10,298 nt of DNA from Candidatus Uhrbacteria bacterium (GTDB taxonomy: Bacteria > Patescibacteriota > Patescibacteriia > UBA9934), in NCBI GenBank assembly GCA_903891735.1, contig CAITFQ010000054.1, forward strand, positions 1 to 10,298, written 5' to 3'. This document shows, piece by piece, positions 1-5,241 of the stretch (positions are counted from its first letter, which is position 1; each line of letters starts with the position of its first letter). Under the pieces are notes generated by a model. It worked only from the letters and a program-made list of their open reading frames with translations, did no database searches and was not told where the DNA came from. Both the position numbers and the translations under genes were made by a program.

Positions 1-416
1 GCCGCTGACTTAATTAGCTTCTTATCATTGGTGACTAATGTCAGCTGCATATGGTTGCGGCATAACCATATTTGGTTCCAGTCCTCGTGAGAAATATTGT
101 TAATTGTCATTACCCTCATCTCGCCTTCTATCTCTATAGGGATGGTACTCAACTTACGATGAGCAGTAGATCCCTCTGCATTCAAAATACAATTGCTGTG
201 TGCATCAAAAAAATCAGCGCAATTCCTAGATACCTCACAGTAAACTTCATTAGATATAAAAAAATAATGAGTGCTGGAATCTTGAATTTTGCCTAGGGTA
301 TCAATACCTACCATGCGACTCAATTCCTCAATCAAAATTATCGCGCTAGCGTCCAACAAAAATAATTTTTTATTTCCTATAGATTCAATCACTGCTGAAT
401 TGCCTCTTACTGTCAT
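1..416 (-). CDS. PIN-domain protein, partial (C-terminus beyond left edge)
   Basis: The frame stays open for 138 codons from ATG 416-414 to the window edge, in AT-rich DNA where stops would be frequent by chance, so it is very likely coding. The protein has PIN-fold landmarks in order: a hydrophobic strand ending in Asp22 (LFLLDASAII), Glu57 in ISNEVYCEV, an acidic pair Glu111-Asp112 (SHEDW), and Asp131 in LVTNDKKLI. These match the acidic metal-binding set of PIN ribonucleases, many of which are VapC-type toxins. PIN domains are usually about 120-150 residues, so little is probably missing. An in-frame stop, which is the ychF stop itself, lies 15 bases upstream, so 416 is the only ordinary start. 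It has no Shine-Dalgarno and probably depends on ychF transcription. No antitoxin is visible, because ychF occupies the upstream position. Base composition differs sharply from ychF, which suggests recent acquisition. Certain as a gene, fairly sure as a PIN domain, unknown as to substrate. Confidence 0.72.
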   Translation of the reverse strand, partial: MTVRGNSAVIESIGNKKLFLLDASAIILIEELSRMVGIDTLGKIQDSSTHYFFISNEVYCEVSRNCADFFDAHSNCILNAEGSTAHRKLSTIPIEIEGEMRVMTINNISHEDWNQIWLCRNHMQLTLVTNDKKLIKSA

Positions 417-431
417 ATTAATGACACAACA

Positions 432-1508
432 TTAACCACCGATGCGGAAGTGACAAACGTCGCCGTCCTGCATGGTGTAATCCTTGCCTTCGATGCGGAG
501 TTTGCCGGCGTCGCGGCAACCGGATTCGCCGCCGAGAGTGACGAAATCCTGATAAGAGATCACTTCGGCGCGGATGAAGTTTTTCTCGAAGTCGGTGTGG
601 ATGACGCCGGCGGCTTGGGGGGCCTTGGTGCCGGTATGAATGGTCCAAGCGCGAGTTTCCACCTCGCCCGTGGTGATGAAAGTCATGAGGTGGAGAAGTT
701 TGTAGCATTCGCGGATAACGGAGTCGAGGCCGGATTCTTTGAAACCAAGTTCGCCGAGCATCATGGCGGCGTCGTCGGCAGACATGCCGGCAAGTTCAGC
801 TTCGATCTTGATGGAAATTGGGATGGCGAGACGACCAGGACCGAGTGGTGATGTCCAGTTCCCTGCCGTAGCCACATCTTCGCTGACGTTGACGACGTAG
901 AGAATCGGCTTGTTGGTGAGGAGCATGATGCCGGCGACGGCCACCTTCTCCTCGTCGGTAAGGTCGACGCTGTAAGCGAGTTTGCCGGCGGTTAAAGTGG
1001 TGAACCATTTTTCGACAGCGCTGGCTTGAGGGGCGAGATCTGGGTTTTTGCCGCCTTTCATTTTGTTAGCCAGGTTGTCGCGCAGCTTCTCGACAGTGGC
1101 GAGATCCGCCATGGCCAGCTCGAGCTCGATGACTTCGACGTCGCGGAGGGGGTCGACCGAGCCGTCAACGTGGGTGACGTCGTCATTGATGAATTGGCGG
1201 ACAACGTGGACGATCATGTCCGTCTCGCGGATGTTGGCCAGGAATTTGTTGCCGAGGCCTTCACCTTTGTGGGCACCTTTGACCAGCCCCGCAATGTCCA
1301 CGAATTCGATGGCAGTCGGGATGATTTTGGTGGAATGTGACATGTCAGACAGGACCTTGAGGCGGCTGTCCGGGACTTCGACGACGCCGACGTTGGGTTC
1401 GATAGTGCAGAACGGAAAGTTAGCGCAGTCGACCTGCTTTTTGGTTAAAGCCGTGAAAAGAGTGGATTTTCCGACGTTGGGGAGGCCGACGATACCGACG
1501 TTGAGCAT
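432..1508 (-). CDS. ychF: Redox-regulated ATPase YchF (Obg/OLA1 family)
   Basis: YchF is a cytosolic P-loop NTPase of the Obg family that associates with ribosomes and prefers ATP to GTP. The 358 residues are close to the usual ~363. Visible motifs are the P-loop GLPNVGKST (8-16), the switch II motif DIAGL (71-75) followed by the conserved VKGAHKGEGLGNKFL, and NVSE (207-210) in place of the GTPase NKxD motif, which is the hallmark of ATP preference in this family. A C-terminal TGS domain (about 275-357) contains RAWTI, GTKAPQAAGVIHTDFEKNFI and a GKDYTMQDGDVCHFR ending. The frame continues 125 codons upstream of ATG 1508, but that stretch is antisense to the next gene and unlike any YchF. The conserved N-terminus MLNVGIVGLPNVGKS fixes the start. 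There is no Shine-Dalgarno. A PIN-domain gene follows 15 bases after the stop. Identification is secure. Confidence 0.97.
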   Translation of the reverse strand: MLNVGIVGLPNVGKSTLFTALTKKQVDCANFPFCTIEPNVGVVEVPDSRLKVLSDMSHSTKIIPTAIEFVDIAGLVKGAHKGEGLGNKFLANIRETDMIVHVVRQFINDDVTHVDGSVDPLRDVEVIELELAMADLATVEKLRDNLANKMKGGKNPDLAPQASAVEKWFTTLTAGKLAYSVDLTDEEKVAVAGIMLLTNKPILYVVNVSEDVATAGNWTSPLGPGRLAIPISIKIEAELAGMSADDAAMMLGELGFKESGLDSVIRECYKLLHLMTFITTGEVETRAWTIHTGTKAPQAAGVIHTDFEKNFIRAEVISYQDFVTLGGESGCRDAGKLRIEGKDYTMQDGDVCHFRIGG

Positions 1509-1534
1509 AATTGGACGATAAAATGATTGGCCGA

Positions 1535-1563
1535 ACAATAGCAAGAACTTTGACAAAAGCCAA
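1535..1563 (-). promoter_or_regulatory. Candidate sigma70-type promoter for ychF
   Basis: On the minus strand a -35-like TTGGCT (1563-1558) and a -10-like TATTGT (1540-1535) are separated by exactly 17 bases. Each matches the consensus at 4 of 6 positions. Transcription would start near 1528 and give a leader of about 20 bases before ATG 1508. The boxes overlap the candidate promoter of the divergent gene. This is pattern-based only. Confidence 0.38.
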
Positions 1564-1578
1564 GTTTTCGGGTAATTT
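1550..1578 (+). promoter_or_regulatory. Candidate sigma70-type promoter for the caspase-like gene
   Basis: A perfect -35 consensus TTGACA (1550-1555) is followed after 17 bases by TAATTT (1573-1578), a weak -10 with 3 of 6 matches. The start of transcription would fall near 1585, at the foot of a 7-bp inverted repeat, giving a leader of about 45 bases. The -35 box lies inside the candidate ychF promoter on the other strand, so the two would compete for polymerase. The perfect -35 and correct spacing support it; the weak -10 limits confidence. Confidence 0.45.
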
Positions 1579-1583
1579 TTGGG

Positions 1584-1600
1584 GTTGTCGCTTCGACAAC
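1584..1600 (+). promoter_or_regulatory. Perfect inverted repeat in the leader (operator or 5' hairpin)
   Basis: GTTGTCG (1584-1590), loop CTT, CGACAAC (1594-1600) forms a perfect 7-bp stem. It sits just after the candidate -10 box and about 30 bases before the start codon. It could be a binding site for a dimeric repressor, or a hairpin at the very 5' end of the mRNA that protects it from decay. The sequence does not decide between the two. Confidence 0.4.
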
Positions 1601-1620
1601 ACAACAACTCACGACCAACT

Positions 1621-1624
1621 GGAG
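1621..1624 (+). promoter_or_regulatory. Shine-Dalgarno GGAG that fixes the start at 1630
   Basis: GGAG ends five bases before ATG 1630, an ideal spacing. It selects this ATG over the upstream in-frame TTG at 1579, which would fall inside the promoter and leader. It is the only strong ribosome binding site in the window; the other starts lack one. Confidence 0.75.
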
Positions 1625-1629
1625 TTCCC

Positions 1630-2829
1630 ATGTTCCTTTCCCTTCTCGTGTCTTTGGCCTTCGCCGCGACCCCGACCTCGACCACGCCGAGCCCGACGCC
1701 GACCGTGATGGTCACGCCGACCGACGAAAAGGTGGTCGACCCCAAGATCGACCCGGCCAAGGCGACGATGTTCGTGTACTTTGCCAACTTCGTCGGTGAC
1801 CCGGTGCTGCTTGAGGCGATCAACAACAAGTGGGCGCCAGACGGCATCCAGATCTTCGCCGGACCGGTCATCACCCACGACAAGGTACTGGCGGCACTGC
1901 GAGCTGTCCGCGGCTACGGCCATGTCATCGTCTACTTCGAGTTGACGGGCGTCGGCGGCGACTTCGGTGATCCGTACCTGGTGGGCTACAAGGCCAACCC
2001 GGACGACGCTAGCCTGGGCTTGCGCCCGAGCGAGATCATGACCGCGCTGCAAGGCAACCAGAGCTGGGTAGCGATCATCAGCGATGACATCGGTGATGGT
2101 GTGACGCCAGGTGGACAGGCCGAGATCGGGCCCAGCGCCGACCAGTGGATCGCAGCCGCGAAGCCGAACAGCAACCTGTTCGTGCTGACCGCCGGCGATA
2201 CCACGCATCCACCGAACGAAGAGTGCCGAGCGAATACCTTTGGCGAACAGCTCGGAGCAGGGCTCGAACAGAAGTATGCCAGCGGCCAGGATCTGACCGG
2301 CTACGATCTGTCCCAACTGGCGCCACATGACCCAAGCTTGGGAGTAGTGATCGCGCCGAGTCAAAGCTCGACGCCCTGCAACTTCGCCCCGGTGGCCAAG
2401 TACAGCGGGAGCGTGACGCCGAAGACGGTGCTGTTGCAGGGCAGTGGGATTATGCCCGATCCGGTTGCGGTGTTGCCGCCCAAGTTCACGCCGACGGTCG
2501 ACCTGGTGACGCCCATGACGAGTGTGCCGATGACGGCCAGCATCGACCAGAAGCCGAAGCACACGGTCAACAAGGTGATGCTCGGCGTTGGTGGAGCGTT
2601 CGCGCTCGGCAGTGTGGCGACGGGAATCGTCTACGCCAACCAAAAGAAGACCACGGACGAGGAGTTCAGTGACGCGAACGTGCGTAGCAACTTCGCCAAC
2701 GAAGAAGAGGCGCAGCAGGCGGCGATCGTCGCGGGCGGCAAGCTGACGATTGATCGCAACACGACCATCGGCTTGGCTGGCTGTGCGGCGATTCTCGTCG
2801 CCGGCGGAACCATCACCTGGCTGTTCTAG
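1630..2829 (+). CDS. Secreted, membrane-anchored caspase-like protein lacking catalytic residues
   Basis: The 399-residue product begins with a short signal peptide (MFLSLLVSLAFA, cleavage near 12-13), then a Pro/Thr-rich linker. Residues about 40-240 follow the order of a bacterial caspase (peptidase C14) domain: HVIVYFELTG (98-107) where active enzymes have a strand plus SGHG; GDPYLVGYKANPDD, resembling the 'PYLLPYDA' segment; AIISDDIGDG (148-157) where the strand plus DACxSG occurs; then VLTAGDTTHPPNEE and FGEQLGAGL. Thr106 replaces the catalytic His and Ile154 the catalytic Cys, so proteolysis is not expected. Two hydrophobic helices (about 316-336 and 380-398) end the protein, with a charged segment between them. 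It is transcribed away from ychF and towards the surface operon. C-ending codons, high G+C and a strong Shine-Dalgarno set it apart and suggest transfer. The caspase relation rests on motif order alone; otherwise it is an unknown exported membrane protein. Confidence 0.8.
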   Translation: MFLSLLVSLAFAATPTSTTPSPTPTVMVTPTDEKVVDPKIDPAKATMFVYFANFVGDPVLLEAINNKWAPDGIQIFAGPVITHDKVLAALRAVRGYGHVIVYFELTGVGGDFGDPYLVGYKANPDDASLGLRPSEIMTALQGNQSWVAIISDDIGDGVTPGGQAEIGPSADQWIAAAKPNSNLFVLTAGDTTHPPNEECRANTFGEQLGAGLEQKYASGQDLTGYDLSQLAPHDPSLGVVIAPSQSSTPCNFAPVAKYSGSVTPKTVLLQGSGIMPDPVAVLPPKFTPTVDLVTPMTSVPMTASIDQKPKHTVNKVMLGVGGAFALGSVATGIVYANQKKTTDEEFSDANVRSNFANEEEAQQAAIVAGGKLTIDRNTTIGLAGCAAILVAGGTITWLF

Positions 2830-2837
2830 CCGATCTA

Positions 2838-2860
2838 ACTTCGACACGAAGTGTTGAAGT
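2838..2860. other. 10-bp stem hairpin before the terminator
   Basis: ACTTCGACAC (2838-2847), loop GAA, GTGTTGAAGT (2851-2860) pairs over 10 positions with one G-T. It lies 9 bases after the stop of the plus-strand gene and just before the terminator stem, and has no U-tract of its own. It may protect the 3' end of the transcript or be part of a double termination structure. Confidence 0.6.
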
Positions 2861-2863
2861 CGT

Positions 2864-2900
2864 AAAAGCCCCGGCTGCAGCGATGCAGTCGGGGCCTTTT
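2864..2900. terminator. Strong bidirectional intrinsic terminator
   Basis: GCCCCGGCTGCA (2868-2879), loop GCGA, TGCAGTCGGGGC (2884-2895) makes a 12-bp G+C-rich stem with one G-T pair. AAAA precedes it and CTTTT follows it, so both strands carry a U-run. It sits between the convergent ends of the caspase-like gene (stop 2829) and the surface operon (stop 2914) and would end both transcripts. A longer-range pair AAGTCGT (2857-2863) / ACGACTT (2909-2915) could enclose it. Confidence 0.88.
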
Positions 2901-2913
2901 CATTGATAACGAC

Positions 2914-5235
2914 TTACGGGGTGGCGGGTTCTTCGAGCGGAGGCGGGAGGAGTTTGTCGGCCAAGCCTTGGCGGAGACGCGAGAGACGAGTTTTGACGGT
3001 AGCGTTGTCGGGATTGGCGGTGGCGACGGCTTCGACTTGGGTGATGGCGTCCTCTAGGTCGCCTTTGTTTTCATAAATTGTGGCCAAGTACCAATGTGCG
3101 TCGGCGTAGTCAGGGCTGATTTTTAGGATGCGTTCGAGCTCGGTTTGGGCTAAGTCGTTTTTACCTTGTTTGAGATAGAGGAGCGCGAGTTGCACGCCGA
3201 CGCCGACGTCGTTCGGATGCGAGGTGCGAAGAGCTTCGAGGCCACTAATGGCGTCGGCTAGTTTACCTTGACGTTCATAGACACCAGCTAAGTAATAGCC
3301 AGTGGGTGCGTAGTCGGGTTTAAGAGTTTGGGCGGCTAGTAAGTTGGTGAGAGCAGAGTCGAGCGCGGCGGTACGGCTAGCGGTGGCGGCGGCGACGAGA
3401 GATTTATCGTCACCGTTAATGATGACGGCAGCGGCGTCGGCCTCCGCCAGATAGGCCCGAGCGAGGCTAACCAGATAGGCTGGATCTTGTGGTACGAGTG
3501 TATGAGCTTGGGTGAAAGCAGCTAACTCGAATTGAATGGCAGTTGGCACAGCTGGAGCGATTTCCTGGTAGATAGTGCCGAGAACGTACCAGTTGGCGAC
3601 GTTGTTGCGGCCGAGTTCAGTGGCGCGTTTGGCGGCGGCGAGACTTGAGCTAACTAGCTGTTGCAAGTAAGTGGCGTCGGCGTCTGGCTGTTGCATGACG
3701 CTGGCGGTTTTGACGAGGAGAAGATGGGCGAGGTTGCGATAGTAGAGGTCGTTCCAGCGGTTGATGACGGCGGCGTGATCCAGGGCAGCGATGATGTCGG
3801 CGGAATCAGCATTGGCGGCACCGAGGTTGACGGCGCGTTGAAATGACAGTTCGGCGGCGTAACCTGAGGCGACAACGAAGAGAGTGGTGACGAGACCCAA
3901 GAGAACGAAGACGCTCAAGCAAGTGGCGAGGAGGCCGGTGCGAGGTGAGTGATCGAAGTTATAGGTGCTCAAGCGTTTGATGGTAAGGCCAGCGAGAATG
4001 GCGGAGAGGAGCCAGAAGAGGAATGATAAGGTGAGGTTGCTCGAGATTAAGAATTGGGCGACGAAGAGGACGAGCCAGGCTGAGAGTGGTGCGGCCAGCT
4101 CAGCTGGCTTGTTTGTTTGCGACCAAAGCTGAGCTTTGGTGGGAGTAACGAATAGAGCCGTGAGCGCGCCAATGAGAATGCTGAGACAGAGTAGTAGGTA
4201 GAGGCCGGTGCCGAGAAGGCCGAAGGTTGGCAAGATGGTAAGGAAGTAAGAGTTGGCGCTGTTGAAAGTAGTGGCCCAGTATTTAGTGCTGTTGAGCGAG
4301 AGCGGGTAGTGTTTGGCGTAGTCGAAACTATAAGTACCGGCGCCGCTGCCGACCAGTGGTTGCTCGGCTAGAGAATTGACGGCGATGCTCAAGCTGGCGG
4401 CGGGAGTCGGGGCGATTTCGGCAGAGAAAGGGCTAGGCCACGGACTTGGGACGAGCAGGAAAAGAACGCTGACGGCCAGTAAGAAAAGAGGGGCGAGGAA
4501 GTGTTGAGGTTTGGGAAAGTGGTGAGTTTTAACGAGGGCGATGAGGAAGAGAGAGCCAAGGCCGACAAGGGAGATGATCCAAAGTGGTGAATAGTCGATA
4601 GCGAGTAAGGTGAGAGTGCTGACGATAGTGGTGATGATGATGGCGAGGCGGGCAAGTTTACTAAGCGGCTGGGCGTTGGTTAGCCATAAACCGAGGCCAA
4701 AAGTACTCAAGCAAATAAGATAAATAGCGAGAGTATTGGGCGTACCGATGAGAATGGGAAAGGACGTCCAGCCGAAGAAAATGGGTAAGGTAAGAAGTGA
4801 GGTGAGAGCGCCGCCGATGAGGAGAGCGGAGGCGAGGTGCTGACGGTGACTGGCAGTTTGCAGGAAGTCGGCGCCGAGGAAGAAGATGAGGCCGTACATG
4901 AGGAGGCTGACGAGGCTGACGTATTCTTGGCCGCTTTGACCAAGCAGAGAAAGATACGGGGATTGGCGAACGCCAGGTGTGATTAAAAGAACAATGATGA
5001 AAAGCAGGAAGACCAGATAACGCCAATCGCGGCGGATGGTGAGCGTGCGAGTGGTGATGATGTGCAAGGAGTAAACGAGAGTTGCCACAACGACGAGGGC
5101 GACGAGTAAAACTTGTTTAGCGAGATCGCGTGGCTCAACCGTGAGGGGTAAGTAAATGAGGGGCAAAAGAACGGCCAAAGCAAGCAAGGCTACTGGCGTG
5201 CAGTATTTGGTGAGGCGAACGAAAAATGACTTCAT
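2914..5235 (-). CDS. O-antigen ligase / Wzy-type polytopic membrane protein with TPR tail
   Basis: The 773-residue protein has three parts. Residues 1-430 are a chain of hydrophobic helices. Near 290-345, PLVGSGAGTYSFDYAKHYPL and FNSANSYFLTILPTFGLLG match the Wzy_C/O-antigen-ligase pattern, in which a GSG-type loop is followed by an HNsyLe...GllG block; here the usual His-Asn is Ala-Asn. After the last helices comes a soluble helical region with TPR-like repeats, clearest at about 645-760 (YYLAGVYERQGKLADAI, WYLATIYENKGDLEDAI). The family transfers or polymerises glycans on the outer face of the membrane; members such as PglL glycosylate proteins. The gene starts 6 bases after the stop of the fibre gene without a Shine-Dalgarno, so translation is probably coupled. 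A palindromic repeat cluster interrupts the loop at about residues 366-381 (TKAQLW...KPAELA). The family call is good; the substrate, glycan or protein, is unknown. Confidence 0.85.
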   Translation of the reverse strand: MKSFFVRLTKYCTPVALLALAVLLPLIYLPLTVEPRDLAKQVLLVALVVVATLVYSLHIITTRTLTIRRDWRYLVFLLFIIVLLITPGVRQSPYLSLLGQSGQEYVSLVSLLMYGLIFFLGADFLQTASHRQHLASALLIGGALTSLLTLPIFFGWTSFPILIGTPNTLAIYLICLSTFGLGLWLTNAQPLSKLARLAIIITTIVSTLTLLAIDYSPLWIISLVGLGSLFLIALVKTHHFPKPQHFLAPLFLLAVSVLFLLVPSPWPSPFSAEIAPTPAASLSIAVNSLAEQPLVGSGAGTYSFDYAKHYPLSLNSTKYWATTFNSANSYFLTILPTFGLLGTGLYLLLCLSILIGALTALFVTPTKAQLWSQTNKPAELAAPLSAWLVLFVAQFLISSNLTLSFLFWLLSAILAGLTIKRLSTYNFDHSPRTGLLATCLSVFVLLGLVTTLFVVASGYAAELSFQRAVNLGAANADSADIIAALDHAAVINRWNDLYYRNLAHLLLVKTASVMQQPDADATYLQQLVSSSLAAAKRATELGRNNVANWYVLGTIYQEIAPAVPTAIQFELAAFTQAHTLVPQDPAYLVSLARAYLAEADAAAVIINGDDKSLVAAATASRTAALDSALTNLLAAQTLKPDYAPTGYYLAGVYERQGKLADAISGLEALRTSHPNDVGVGVQLALLYLKQGKNDLAQTELERILKISPDYADAHWYLATIYENKGDLEDAITQVEAVATANPDNATVKTRLSRLRQGLADKLLPPPLEEPATP
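4094..4140. repeat. Palindromic AGCT-N-AGCT element, copy A (two hairpins)
   Basis: Two perfect palindromes: GCCAGCT-C-AGCTGGC (4094-4108, 7-bp arms) and ACCAAAGCT-G-AGCTTTGGT (4122-4140, 9-bp arms). A 13-base spacer, TTGTTTGTTTGCG, joins them. The same arrangement recurs at 5318-5370 and 8282-8354. Here it lies inside the ligase-like gene, in a loop between membrane helices, with the palindrome centres on codon position 1. The other two copies use different positions. Confidence 0.75.
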
Positions 5236-5241
5236 AGAAAA

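Noticed and set aside
72..296. Plus-strand open frame of 74 codons
   Set aside because: It lies opposite the PIN-domain frame, which is longer, has motifs and no stop. The plus-strand product has no recognisable features.
1048..1521. Plus-strand open frames of 104-157 codons within ychF
   Set aside because: They lie opposite a secure, conserved gene and have Ser/Arg-rich shadow composition.
1579..1629. Upstream TTG start for the plus-strand gene
   Set aside because: It lies at the candidate -10 and leader hairpin, adds 17 residues before a clear signal peptide, and has no ribosome binding site, whereas ATG 1630 has GGAG at ideal spacing.
1509..1883. N-terminal extension of ychF by 125 codons
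   Set aside because: YchF begins with the P-loop region at residue 1-16. The extension is antisense to the divergent gene and its promoter.
1609..2847. Long minus-strand open frame (412 codons) opposite the caspase-like gene
   Set aside because: Its product is Arg/His-rich with no recognisable domain. The plus strand has a Shine-Dalgarno, signal peptide, two membrane helices and a terminator. The antisense frame is an effect of G+C-rich codon use.
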